Below, one piece after another: positions 33,466-42,211 of a stretch of 64,000 nt of DNA. Position 1 is the stretch's first letter; each line of letters starts with the position of its first letter. The position numbers and the translations under genes are program-made. The stretch is from CAZDXB01 sp964509335 (GTDB lineage Bacteria; Bacteroidota; Ignavibacteria; Kapaibacteriales; UBA2268): contig CAZDXB010000016.1 of NCBI GenBank assembly GCA_964509335.1, positions 1 to 64,000 of the forward strand, given 5' to 3'. The notes under the pieces were generated by a model. The model did not search any database. It was not told the DNA's origin and was given only the letters and a program-made list of their open reading frames with translations.

Positions 33466-34743
33466 CTATTTTATTTCCGTCGCCATTTCAAAAATTTTAG
33501 ATAGCTTACCCGTCAAAGCTTTTCTGTCAAACGATTGGACGTAATCTTTTTGGGGCGTTTTAGTTTTGTTGTTTTTCCAGATAGAATAAAACCTTTCCAA
33601 CGCCGATTCAATCTCCGAGACGTTTTTAGGATTTACTATAGCGGATGCTTTATAATTGGCGACGTGGGAAGTAATCGCGCCTTCGGGCGCCAAAGCTAAA
33701 ATCGGTTTTCTCGCTCCGATATATTCGTATAATTTACCGGGCGTTCTTACCGAATCGTTTAAAGTAAACCACAAAAGGTCGGATTCCAATAAATTTCTAA
33801 CGGCTTCTATATGAGGCAAATAACCGAATAGGCGCGCGTTCCCGTCCAAATTATATCTGCTTATCAATTTTTTATGGCTTTTTCTCATTAAACCCAAAAA
33901 CCTCAATTCCGTTCTCTTTTTAGCTTCCGGACGCTTCTTTAAGAAAGCGGCGACTGCTTTTAGAAAGTATTTTGGCGTTCTATTGTCTTGGAACAATCCG
34001 CTATGAGTAACGACAAACTTGCTTTCATTCCTCACTACGTTTTTCACTTTCGCAAAATCTTCAGGGTCGAATCCGTGCGGTATGATTTCAACGTCTTCGT
34101 GCGAAATAAATCTATAGCGTTTTATTAGAGTTTCTTTCGGCTTTCGGGCGGTAACGATAGCTTTTTTCGCTCGTTTGAGTATTTCGTTTTCGAGTTTGAC
34201 GCTGTATGATTTATGGAACGGCGTGGCGAAAAAATGAAATGGGTTGTCTATCCAAATGTCTCTGTAATCGACAATAAAAGGCAAATTGTATTCATCAGCC
34301 AACTTTAACGCCGCTAAAAAATCAGTAAAAGGCGGCGCCGTGGCGAAAATAATGTCGGGTTTCTCCTTTTCTATCGCTTCGGCTCCCTTTTTAAGAGCGC
34401 TTTTTAGCCAGGTCCTTTTGCTGTCCGGCTGGAATATCGTTTGAAGGACAATTCTGCCGATTTTTTGCTTTATATAGGACGGAAAATTATTAAATTTGCC
34501 GGCTTTTTGCTTCTCGTCGGACTTGGCTTTCTCGTCGGTTCTGTATATAGCGATTCTATCTTCAGATAATTCCTTTTCCAAAGTCTCGTCTAAAGCGTAG
34601 TATTTTTTTGAAGAAGTAGTTAAAACGACGGGTTTCCAGCCGTAGTCGGGCAGGTATTTGACGAATTTCAAGGTTCGCTGCACCCCGCTCAAGCCCATTG
34701 GAGGGAAGTAATAAGCTATAATTAAAACTTTCTTTTCGGTCAT
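33466..34743 (-). CDS. family 4-like glycosyltransferase
   Basis: The product is 425 residues when started at the ATG at 34741-34743 (MTEKKVLIIAYYFPPMGLSG). A 14-residue upstream extension is possible but does not fit the family. The N-terminal Rossmann half shows the YFPPxGGxG-like loop, and the C-terminal half has the GYLPHIEAVRNLLESDLLWF segment and the KLYEYIGARKPILALAPEG motif, in which the Glu contacts the donor in GT4-like enzymes. It probably transfers a sugar in surface polysaccharide synthesis. It is a single gene, with a large hairpin upstream. Confidence 0.85.
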   Translation of the reverse strand: MTEKKVLIIAYYFPPMGLSGVQRTLKFVKYLPDYGWKPVVLTTSSKKYYALDETLEKELSEDRIAIYRTDEKAKSDEKQKAGKFNNFPSYIKQKIGRIVLQTIFQPDSKRTWLKSALKKGAEAIEKEKPDIIFATAPPFTDFLAALKLADEYNLPFIVDYRDIWIDNPFHFFATPFHKSYSVKLENEILKRAKKAIVTARKPKETLIKRYRFISHEDVEIIPHGFDPEDFAKVKNVVRNESKFVVTHSGLFQDNRTPKYFLKAVAAFLKKRPEAKKRTELRFLGLMRKSHKKLISRYNLDGNARLFGYLPHIEAVRNLLESDLLWFTLNDSVRTPGKLYEYIGARKPILALAPEGAITSHVANYKASAIVNPKNVSEIESALERFYSIWKNNKTKTPQKDYVQSFDRKALTGKLSKIFEMATEIK

Positions 34744-34763
34744 TTTTTCCGAACTTTGATAAC

Positions 34764-34815
34764 AAACCGCGATAAATATACTCAAATTAAAAATTTGAGA
34801 AAAATATCGCGGTTT
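34764..34815. terminator. long two-level hairpin, likely terminator of the M24 peptidase gene
   Basis: Outer arms AAACCGCGATA (34764-34774) and TATCGCGGTTT (34805-34815) enclose an inner stem CTCAAATT/AATTTGAG (34781-34799). It lies between the peptidase stop and the glycosyltransferase start on the minus strand. There is only a short T run after it on either strand, so it could also be a leader structure of the glycosyltransferase mRNA. Confidence 0.6.
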
Positions 34816-34824
34816 TCCAATTTA

Positions 34825-35958
34825 TTAAATAACAACAATTTCTTCGGGGGCTTTAGTTATATGCTCGCCGCCGCTTCTCGTTATTACTACGTTGTCTTCG
34901 ATTCTAATTCCGAATTTTCCAGGCAAGTAAATTCCGGGTTCAATAGCGACTACGCAATTTTCAGGAACTACTTGGTCTTCTTTTCTGAAAGTAATAGTGG
35001 GAATTTCGTGCACCTCGAGTCCGACGCCGTGACCGAGCGAGTGTTTGAAATACTCGCCGTAACCTTCTTTTTTGATTATTTCTCTGGCGTAAGCGTCCAC
35101 CGTTTTGCCGTTCATTCCCGGTCTAACGTTTTTAATCGCTTCTTCTTTGGCTTTATGAAGTATCTTGTAGATTTTCTTTTGTTCGCGAGTAGCCTTGCCA
35201 ACGGCGAAAGTTCTCGTAATATCGGAGCTAAATCCGTTCACTTTACAACCGAAATCGATTGTAATTAAATCGTTTTTCTTGATTTTTTTGTCGGAAGGTT
35301 TGCCGTGTATCAAAGCGCCTCTTTCTCCGCTTACGACGATAATCGGGAAAGCGTCTTCTTCGGAACCCATCAATCTTGTTTGATGAGCTATCTCAATTGC
35401 TATTTCCCTTTCGGTTATTCCCGGTTTTACGGTCTTAAGAATTTTTTCGTAAACTTTGACCGCTATTCCCGCGGATTTCTTTATGCTCTCTAACTCTTCG
35501 GGAGCTTTAGGCATAGTAAACGGCTCCACTAGATTCGAAGCAGGTTTGAACTTAGTAGGTCTAATTCGATTTCTAATGTTAACGGCGTCGGAGTAAGGTA
35601 CTTTATCCGCTTCAAAAGCAAGCGAGGAAATTCCTTTAAATAGTTTTTTCTCTTTCGCGTAGCCCCAAACGTCTCTTGTTATGTGAGTCTCTAAATTAGG
35701 CAAAGGATAAAGTTCGTCTTTAATTTGCTCTTCGTATCTATCGTCGGTTACAAAGATTAATTTGTCGGACGTAACAATTAACGTTGCGGCTGAACCGGAG
35801 AAGTTAGTAATATAGCGTATATTTGGAAGATAAGTAATCGCTAACGCGTCCACTTTAAGGTCTTCCAAAGTAAATCTTAATTGTTCCAGTCTCCTATCGA
35901 CCAATTTCGGATAACCCGCGCCTTTCTTCTTTTGTTTCTTCGAGCTTTTTTTAGCCAT
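34825..35958 (-). CDS. M24 family Xaa-Pro aminopeptidase/dipeptidase
   Basis: The 377-residue metallopeptidase has a Lys-rich start (about 1-15), a creatinase-like N-terminal domain (about 18-145) and the pita-bread catalytic domain (about 155-377). The metal ligands are visible in order: Asp in TIDFGCKVNGFSSD and its second Asp (SSDITRTF), His in HSLGHGVGLEVHE, Glu in VAIEPGIY and Glu in GIRIEDNVV. It removes residues next to proline. It follows guaB by 14 bases and is probably co-transcribed. Confidence 0.9.
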   Translation of the reverse strand: MAKKSSKKQKKKGAGYPKLVDRRLEQLRFTLEDLKVDALAITYLPNIRYITNFSGSAATLIVTSDKLIFVTDDRYEEQIKDELYPLPNLETHITRDVWGYAKEKKLFKGISSLAFEADKVPYSDAVNIRNRIRPTKFKPASNLVEPFTMPKAPEELESIKKSAGIAVKVYEKILKTVKPGITEREIAIEIAHQTRLMGSEEDAFPIIVVSGERGALIHGKPSDKKIKKNDLITIDFGCKVNGFSSDITRTFAVGKATREQKKIYKILHKAKEEAIKNVRPGMNGKTVDAYAREIIKKEGYGEYFKHSLGHGVGLEVHEIPTITFRKEDQVVPENCVVAIEPGIYLPGKFGIRIEDNVVITRSGGEHITKAPEEIVVI

Positions 35959-35972
35959 AATATTTTTTCGAT

Positions 35973-37445
35973 TTATTTTACAAAGTAGTTAGGTGATTCT
36001 TGAGTGATAGCGACATCGTGGGGATGAGATTCGTTTAAGCCTGCGGAGGTCATTCTGACGAATTTCGCGAACTTTTTCATCTCTTCGATATTTCCACAGC
36101 CGCAATAGCCCATAGAAGCTCTTAAACCGCCTACCATTTGATAAACGGTGTCGGCGACTTTTCCTTTATACGGCACGCGCCCTTGTATTCCCTCCGGCAC
36201 TAATTTAGATATATCGGCTTCCATATCTTGGTAATATCTATCCGCGGAACCTTTGTTCATAGCTCCAATCGAGCCCATCCCTCTATAAATTTTGTAAACT
36301 CTTCCTTCGTATCTGATTTTTTCTCCGGGGCTTTCCTCGTGTCCGGCTAAAAGACCGCCGACCATAATCGAATCGGCGCCTCCGGCGATAGCTTTGGCTA
36401 TGTCTCCCGTTTGTTTAATGCCTCCGTCCGCGATTACCGGGATTTCTTCTTTATGCGCGACTGAAGCGGTTTCCATTACAGCCGTCAGCTGAGGCACTCC
36501 AACGCCGGCTATTACTCGAGTAGTGCAGATAGAGCCCGGACCAATACCGACCTTCAAACCGTCGGCTCCCGCTCCGATTAAAGCTTTAGCCGCCTCCGCT
36601 GTGGCGATGTTCCCGGCTATTACCGAAAGGTCTTCAAATTTCGATTTAATTTTACTTACGGTTTCAAGCACCGATTTAGTGTGTCCGTGAGCGGTATCCA
36701 CAAAAACGGCGTCAACGCCGGCTTTAATTAATTCGGATACTCTTTCAATTGAATCCAAAGAAACGCCTACGGCGGCGCCTACCCTGAGTCTTCCATGCGA
36801 GTCTTTGCAAGCGTTGGGATGTTTCTTTTTCTTTTGGATATCCTTGAAAGTAATCAGTCCTTTTAATATATTGTCTTCGTCCACTACGGGCAATTTTTCT
36901 ATTCGGTGCTGTTGAAGCAATTTCTCCGCTTCGTTGAGAGTCGTTCCAACCGGCACGGTAATTAATTCCCCGGTTGTCATAAATTTATCTATTTTAGTAT
37001 CGGGATTGGGATTAAATCGTAAATCGCGATTTGTTATTATGCCGATTAAGCGATTTTTTTTATCGACAATCGGAATGCCGGAGATGTGGAACTTTGCCAT
37101 TAAATCCAAAGCGTCTCCCACGCTTTTGTCGCTGGTTAGCGTTATCGGCTTTTGTATCATCCCGCTTTCCGAGCGCTTTACTCTATCGACCTGCTCGGCT
37201 TGGCGAGTTATCGACATATTTTTGTGAATCACTCCCAAACCGCCTTCCCGAGCCATAGCTATAGCCATTCTGGCTTCGGTTACGGTGTCCATCGCCGCGC
37301 TGAGTAAGGGAACGTTCAAATTTATTGCTTTCGTTAGCTTAGTTTTCAAATTCGCGTCTCGAGGCATAACCTCGGAATATCTCGGGCTGAGCAATACGTC
37401 GTCGTAAGTTAAAGCGTCTCCTTTGATTTTCTTGTTAATGTCCAT
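35973..37445 (-). CDS. guaB: inosine-5'-monophosphate dehydrogenase
   Basis: The enzyme oxidises IMP to XMP, the committed step to GMP. Started at the ATG 37443-37445 it is 490 residues, the usual length; a 14-residue in-frame extension is unlikely. The barrel holds Cys307 in GPGSICTTR, the covalent catalytic residue, and the MVGGLLAGHEESPGE loop. Two CBS domains (about 96-145 and 157-205) are inserted as normal and usually bind ATP or GTP for control. The C terminus has the GGLRASMGYCG motif. It is followed by the M24 peptidase gene. Confidence 0.96.
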   Translation of the reverse strand: MDINKKIKGDALTYDDVLLSPRYSEVMPRDANLKTKLTKAINLNVPLLSAAMDTVTEARMAIAMAREGGLGVIHKNMSITRQAEQVDRVKRSESGMIQKPITLTSDKSVGDALDLMAKFHISGIPIVDKKNRLIGIITNRDLRFNPNPDTKIDKFMTTGELITVPVGTTLNEAEKLLQQHRIEKLPVVDEDNILKGLITFKDIQKKKKHPNACKDSHGRLRVGAAVGVSLDSIERVSELIKAGVDAVFVDTAHGHTKSVLETVSKIKSKFEDLSVIAGNIATAEAAKALIGAGADGLKVGIGPGSICTTRVIAGVGVPQLTAVMETASVAHKEEIPVIADGGIKQTGDIAKAIAGGADSIMVGGLLAGHEESPGEKIRYEGRVYKIYRGMGSIGAMNKGSADRYYQDMEADISKLVPEGIQGRVPYKGKVADTVYQMVGGLRASMGYCGCGNIEEMKKFAKFVRMTSAGLNESHPHDVAITQESPNYFVK

Positions 37446-37803
37446 CGTTTTGCGTTTATCCTTTGGCTTTTTTAAATTTAACAACAATAGAATTAATTCC
37501 TATTCAATCCTTTTTCGCGTCGTTTTAAAGCGACTTTTACTAAACCCTCCCGAAACGTTCATTAATAAACCGTTTTAAGTTTTGCAAAATTAAGCAATAT
37601 TTTTTAGTATTGGAAATTTAACGCCATATTTATCAGATTATATTATAGATTGAAGTTAAAAACTGGTGGATAAAAACGCGCTCGCCAAAATAAATAACAA
37701 GAATTAGCTTCATTTACAACCTCTCTCTTAAAATAATCCTTGGTCATTTCGCTTAATTAGTCTTATTTTTGACGAACTGTAGTAATACGTAAAAGTAAAG
37801 TTT
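37446..37803. other. divergent intergenic region between guaB and the ABC exporter
   Basis: No gene or clear RNA is seen in these 358 A+T-rich bases. A promoter candidate for the plus-strand exporter is listed separately. I looked for a purine-riboswitch-like fold upstream of guaB and did not see one. Confidence 0.5.
37740..37771 (+). promoter_or_regulatory. Bacteroidota-type promoter candidate for the ABC exporter
   Basis: TTG (37740-37742) and TATTTTTG (37764-37771, matching TAnnTTTG) are 21 bases apart and end 32 bases before the ATG at 37804. This agrees with the primary sigma-factor promoter of Bacteroidota. The region is A+T-rich, so chance is possible. Confidence 0.4.
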
Positions 37804-38742
37804 ATGAACGCTATAGAAACGGAAAACCTGACGAAAATATATAGGTCTAAGCTGGGCAAGAAGCTAACGACCGCCGTTTCGGATTTAAATTTGAGCTTGG
37901 AAGAAGGCTCTTTTGTAGGGCTTCTCGGACCCAACGGCGCGGGCAAAACCACTCTCGTTAAAACGCTGCTCGATATTGTCAAGCCGAGCGCGGGAACCGC
38001 TAAAATCTTAGGCGCGAATATCGGCGATTATAAAGTAAAAAGCAGAATAGGATATTTGCCCGAAAACCACCGATTCCCGCAATACCTAACAGCCGAACAG
38101 GTTCTGCGTTATTTCGGCAAGTTTACCGAGCCAAATCCTGCCGTATTAGAGCGGAGAATTAGCGAGCTTTTTGAAATCGTAAGTTTAAAGAAGTGGCGAA
38201 AAGTTAAGCTTAAAGTGTTTTCCAAAGGAATGATTCAGAGATTGGGTTTGGCGCAAGCTATGATAAACGACCCTGATTTGTTAATTCTGGACGAACCGAC
38301 CGACGGCGTCGACCCGGTCGGCAGGAAAGAAATACGCGATTTGCTGCTCGAATTAAAAAATCGCGGCAAAACGATATTTCTGAACAGCCATCTGCTCTCG
38401 GAAGTAGAAATGGTCGTCGATAAGGTTGTTATTTTGGACAAGGGAAAAATCGTTCGCGAAGGTTCGGTTAAAGAGTTAACAGAGAAGACAAAGTATTATA
38501 GGATTTTATTCGTGAAAAGCGCGACAGAGCTTCCGGCAATGGACGTAATCAAAGGCGTTAAAGCGACCAAGCAAACCGAAAAATCGCTTGAGATTGTGGC
38601 GGAATCTTACGAGGATTTAAATAAAGCGCTCGACGCCTTCCGCTCGAAAGGAATAATAATAAAAAGCGTCGAGCCGATGAAAGCCACGTTGGAAGACATC
38701 TTCATTTCCTTGATAAAAAAAGAAGAGGGCGGTTTGCAATGA
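37804..38742 (+). CDS. ABC transporter ATP-binding protein
   Basis: The 312-residue ATPase has Walker A LLGPNGAGKTTL (about 39-50), a signature KVFSKGMIQRLGLAQAM (about 139-155, with SKGM in place of the usual SGGQ), Walker B DLLILDEPTDGVDP and the H loop NSHLLSEVEMV. The C-terminal roughly 90 residues match the extension found in exporters of the CcmA/GldA/NatA type. It pairs with the membrane gene that overlaps its stop by four bases (ATGA). The exported substrate is unknown. Confidence 0.93.
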   Translation: MNAIETENLTKIYRSKLGKKLTTAVSDLNLSLEEGSFVGLLGPNGAGKTTLVKTLLDIVKPSAGTAKILGANIGDYKVKSRIGYLPENHRFPQYLTAEQVLRYFGKFTEPNPAVLERRISELFEIVSLKKWRKVKLKVFSKGMIQRLGLAQAMINDPDLLILDEPTDGVDPVGRKEIRDLLLELKNRGKTIFLNSHLLSEVEMVVDKVVILDKGKIVREGSVKELTEKTKYYRILFVKSATELPAMDVIKGVKATKQTEKSLEIVAESYEDLNKALDAFRSKGIIIKSVEPMKATLEDIFISLIKKEEGGLQ

Positions 38743-39548
38743 GAAATATAGGGCTTATAATAAAATTCACTATACGGGAAGCTTTATCAAAAAAGCTGAT
38801 TTTGATTTTGTTTTTAATGGCGACTTTGACTTTAATAGGTTTTATCATAGCGTTTCAATTCGAAGGCGTTGTCGAGATTAATAAAAACGGAGCAAAATTC
38901 TCTTACGATACCCCATACGTCATTAGAATGATAGAGATGGGATTTATGAACGTTGCTTTTGGACTAGGATTATTTTTGGCGATATTCGCGACGGCTAATT
39001 TCATTCCCGATTTAGTGAAGAAAGGCAATATAGACGTATTTCTGTCCAAGCCTATATCGAGAGAACAACTCATTTTCGGCAAATATTTAGGAAGCGGGCT
39101 AATTGTCCTTATTTTTATAACTTATCTAATTGTCGGGTTGTGGTTAATCGTAGGTTTGCGATTCTCTTTTTGGGAAACGGGTTTACTCTTCTCCATTTTT
39201 AGTATAACTTTCGCCTTTTTGGCGTTATACTCGCTGGTAACTTTTGTCGGCATTTTAACGGAGAGCCAAGTCCTACCGCTGATATTAACTTATTTGATTT
39301 TCATTGTCTTGAATCCGCTAGCCGCCGGCAGAGAAGCAATTCTAGGCAAAGTTGACAACGCCTTCTTAGCGGGATTTCTGGAAACGTTGCACTATATAAT
39401 TCCCAATACAAGCGAAATGACGGCGGTTACTCGAAGCATAATTCTTAACAAAAACAGCTTCGAATTCGAGCCGTTCGTTATAACTTTTGTTTTTCTAGTT
39501 GTCTTTCTTCTAGCCAGTCTATTCGCTTTCAAAAGGAAAGATTTTTGA
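38739..39548 (+). CDS. ABC-2 type transporter permease
   Basis: The 269-residue protein has six hydrophobic helices in the ABC-2 pattern, starting LIIKFTIREALSKKLILILFLMATLT, with a segment LVKKGNIDVFLSKPISREQLIFGKYLG after helix 2 that is typical of ABC-2 permeases. It overlaps the ATPase gene by four bases, which indicates coupled translation and a heteromeric transporter. It converges with the methyltransferase gene 17 bases downstream. Confidence 0.9.
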   Translation: MRNIGLIIKFTIREALSKKLILILFLMATLTLIGFIIAFQFEGVVEINKNGAKFSYDTPYVIRMIEMGFMNVAFGLGLFLAIFATANFIPDLVKKGNIDVFLSKPISREQLIFGKYLGSGLIVLIFITYLIVGLWLIVGLRFSFWETGLLFSIFSITFAFLALYSLVTFVGILTESQVLPLILTYLIFIVLNPLAAGREAILGKVDNAFLAGFLETLHYIIPNTSEMTAVTRSIILNKNSFEFEPFVITFVFLVVFLLASLFAFKRKDF

Positions 39549-39565
39549 TTTTTGAGACGCTACTA

Positions 39566-40426
39566 TTATAAAGCGGATTTGCTAGCGCTTTCAAAAATGT
39601 TTTCTTGTTGAGTTTTCTTTCTCTTTCTTTTGTTTTTTTCTTTTATGAACTCGAGACGGTAGTCGTCTTTGATTTCGCCGTTTGTTTTTAGTCTATCCAA
39701 AATCATCTGATAGTATTTATGATGGATTTCGCAAGAAAGAAAGTTTCTTTTCAAATTCTTTGTAAGAATGATTTCGGAGCCGCTTCCGCCGAAAAGTATA
39801 AATACATCGTCGCCTTCCAAGGTGCTTGATTTTATAAGAAGTTCAACTAGTTTTAAAGGAATTTGACAGGAATGAAAGGTTTTGTCTTTTGAAACGTTTT
39901 TCACAAGATCAAAGTAGAGCCAAGAATATGGCATTCGCCCTTTTTCGCCTTTTTTGATTCTTTCAATTATTCTTTTATCTTCTGGATTCTTATATGGCTG
40001 AGCTATGTTATTTTTATAGAATCTATTGTGTTTCGATTTGGTAACGTGAAGTATAGACCTATGAGCGTTAGTTAGTTTTCTTTTACTATGACCTATATTA
40101 GAATTGTAAACCCATACATAATCGAAAACATCGTAAGCGTTTTCGTCTAGGTATTTAACCCTGAGGTATGCGTTCTGCTTAGGATAATTTAACAAAAATA
40201 AATTACCGTCTTTCTTTAGCGCTCTTAAACTTTGTTGAGATAATTGGATATACCAGTCTATATACTCGGCCCATTTTCTCTTGTAGCTCTTACCAGAATA
40301 CTGAATCCCTACATTATAGTCAGGATCGCCATAAATCATATCAATTGAGTTATCAGGAATATCCTTTAACAGACTTAACACATCTTTATTATAAACTTTA
40401 TTCCTGTAACGGTCTATATAATTCAT
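39566..40426 (-). CDS. DNA methyltransferase, beta class (probable N6-adenine)
   Basis: The 286-residue enzyme has the catalytic motif IV DPDY (34-37, in IYGDPDYNVG) before the SAM-binding motif I FGGSG (212-216), the beta-class order. DPDY, rather than SPPY, favours N6-adenine methylation. The Lys/Arg-rich tail may contact DNA. Its start overlaps the stop of the nuclease gene by four bases (ATGA), the usual layout of a type II restriction-modification operon. The pair is visibly more A+T-rich than its neighbours and looks acquired. Confidence 0.87.
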   Translation of the reverse strand: MNYIDRYRNKVYNKDVLSLLKDIPDNSIDMIYGDPDYNVGIQYSGKSYKRKWAEYIDWYIQLSQQSLRALKKDGNLFLLNYPKQNAYLRVKYLDENAYDVFDYVWVYNSNIGHSKRKLTNAHRSILHVTKSKHNRFYKNNIAQPYKNPEDKRIIERIKKGEKGRMPYSWLYFDLVKNVSKDKTFHSCQIPLKLVELLIKSSTLEGDDVFILFGGSGSEIILTKNLKRNFLSCEIHHKYYQMILDRLKTNGEIKDDYRLEFIKEKNKRKRKKTQQENIFESASKSAL

Positions 40427-41203
40427 CGCTTTATCAAATTATATTGAGCTGACTTAATTAATTTAATTGAATCCAATTGAATCGGATTGCTAAAAGTATA
40501 ATTATATAACTTAAGTATCGAATTACCATCAATTTTCTTCCTTAACATATAACAGCAATTGATTTCTTTAATGCTTAGTTGTTCTTTTATTTTTAAGTTG
40601 TAATAATAAAGAAATGGGTGGAATACCTGATATATAGAAAAGTCCGGAGGAAAATTGTTTTTACCTTCGAAAACGGTAACCTTTTGATTATATTCAGCCG
40701 TTAAATCTATTTCCATCTGTAGGCTGTTTGTTTTAATTTCTTCGTCGCCAATAAAATAATGAAGGTCCGTCTTTGTCCTCCTTGCATTATAAACTTTTGG
40801 ATTCGCAACTATATCCTCATATAAAAAATCGTGAATTATTCTTTGGTTGAAACCTATCGATAAAATATTGCTTTCGCTTGTATCGTACTCGTTCAAAATA
40901 CTTTTTCTATACTTCCAGTCTTGTATATCTTTTCCGTTTATTTTTTTCAAATTCGTGATATCCCTTCGATATCCCTTTAATAAACTTATGTTTACCGCCT
41001 TTACCGAGGTGGACGATAAACGCGTCGTCTTTCTTCATTACGTCCGGTAAAATATTTGTATTGTCGATTTTAGTTACGTCGAAAGGATTACCAAAGTTAT
41101 GTTTTTTGCAAAACTCTTTTACGTCTTCGTTGTCGAACGTAAACTTCCGTTGCTTTTTACAATTTAAGTATAGGTCCTTTAAAACGTTTTGCTTTTTTGA
41201 CAT
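40423..41203 (-). pseudogene. type II restriction endonuclease-like gene split by a one-base shift in an A7 run
   Basis: Two overlapping minus-strand frames together look like one nuclease. The first runs from ATG 41201-41203 (MSKKQNVLKD) through KGISKGYHEFE, then derails and stops at 40907. The second carries the continuation KINGKDIQDWKYRKSI to the stop at 40423. The join is a run of seven As (plus-strand Ts, 40941-40947). With six As the frames fuse into about 259 residues. The second part has a PD-(D/E)xK-like centre (MEIDLT, then VFEGKNN). Its only own start would be a TTG at 40950, which would lose the N-terminal 86 residues. It overlaps the methyltransferase gene by four bases. The shift may be a phase-variable state, a true mutation, or a sequencing error. 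Confidence 0.7.
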
Positions 41204-41479
41204 CTTTTTTGCGCTAATCTTATTTGATAATCTATTTACTTTACTAAAGTAAAATTTATAAAAAATATGAGAAACCAAAAAATAATATTTTAAGAAAAAA
41301 GAATCTATCAAAACTATTTCCGCTTATTATGAATATTTATTCATTTTATGACTTTTCAGTTTTACGTTTTCTGATTTTCAAGCCTATCTATGAATAAATT
41401 TTGGTAATTTTCGCATTGCTACTTACAAAATCTTTCCTGATTTTTGCGTTCGGATGTTATACAAACTTTTTTGAACGAG

Positions 41480-42211
41480 ATGAAGCGAAAAGATATAGTT
41501 TTTATAGTTTGCGTCATACTGTGTTTTCTGCCGTTCGCGGTTTTCCCCGACTTAATGGACGCTTACAAGTCTTTCAACGCCGAACGTCCTTTTATTATGG
41601 CGGCTCTGAAGTTTGCAATTCTCGCTACTTTGGGCGAAGTAATCGGCTTGCGCGTAAAAACCGGCAAATACTCGGAGAAGGGTTTCGGCGTATTGCCGCG
41701 AGCTATGGTGTGGGCGTTTCTCGGCGTCTTTATTAAAATAGCGTTCGTCGTTTTCGGAACCGGCGCTCCGCAACTTGTCGCTAAGCTAGGCGTTGCGTTT
41801 CCCGCAGAATACGCCGCTAATCCAGCGTCTATTATCGCTAACAGTATATTCGAGACGCGCTCCGGCGTCCACGTCCTTTGCGCTTTCGCCGTCAGCGCGA
41901 CAATGAACGTATTTTTTGCTCCGATTTTTATGACTTTCCACAAAATGACGGACACTCATATAACCGAAACAGGCGGAACTATCGGCGGATTCTTCAAGAA
42001 CAAAATCGAATTCGGTCGTATCTTGAGAAAAATCGATTGGAACGTGCAATGGGGATTTGTTTTCTTAAAGACAATCCCAATTTTTTGGATTCCCGCTCAC
42101 ACTATAACTTTTATGATGCCGCCAGAGCATAGAATATTAATAGCCGCCGCTCTCGGCGTAGTTCTCGGAGTATTTTTAGCAATTTCCGCCGTAAAACAGA
42201 GAAAGAATTAA
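41480..42211 (+). CDS. conserved multi-pass membrane protein, possibly Mpv17/PMP22-like
   Basis: The product is 243 residues if started at the ATG at 41480 (MKRKDIVFIVCVIL), which puts a membrane helix at the N terminus; an upstream start at 41444 adds 12 residues. It has about five to six helices. The C-terminal part (KIDWNVQWGFVFLKTIPIFWIPAHTITFMMPPEHR) has the Trp-Gln-x-x-Phe, Pro and Arg pattern reminiscent of Mpv17/PMP22 family tails. It stops four bases into the convergent DUF89 gene. The function is unknown and the family link tentative. Confidence 0.65.
   Translation: MKRKDIVFIVCVILCFLPFAVFPDLMDAYKSFNAERPFIMAALKFAILATLGEVIGLRVKTGKYSEKGFGVLPRAMVWAFLGVFIKIAFVVFGTGAPQLVAKLGVAFPAEYAANPASIIANSIFETRSGVHVLCAFAVSATMNVFFAPIFMTFHKMTDTHITETGGTIGGFFKNKIEFGRILRKIDWNVQWGFVFLKTIPIFWIPAHTITFMMPPEHRILIAAALGVVLGVFLAISAVKQRKN

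Noticed and set aside
37446..37803. Purine riboswitch upstream of guaB
   Set aside because: No paired helices with the conserved loop sequences were seen in this A+T-rich region.
40907..40950. Programmed -1 ribosomal frameshift in the nuclease gene
   Set aside because: Joining the two frames needs one base to be skipped (+1 direction), whereas an A-run slippery site normally gives -1. A tract-length change is simpler.
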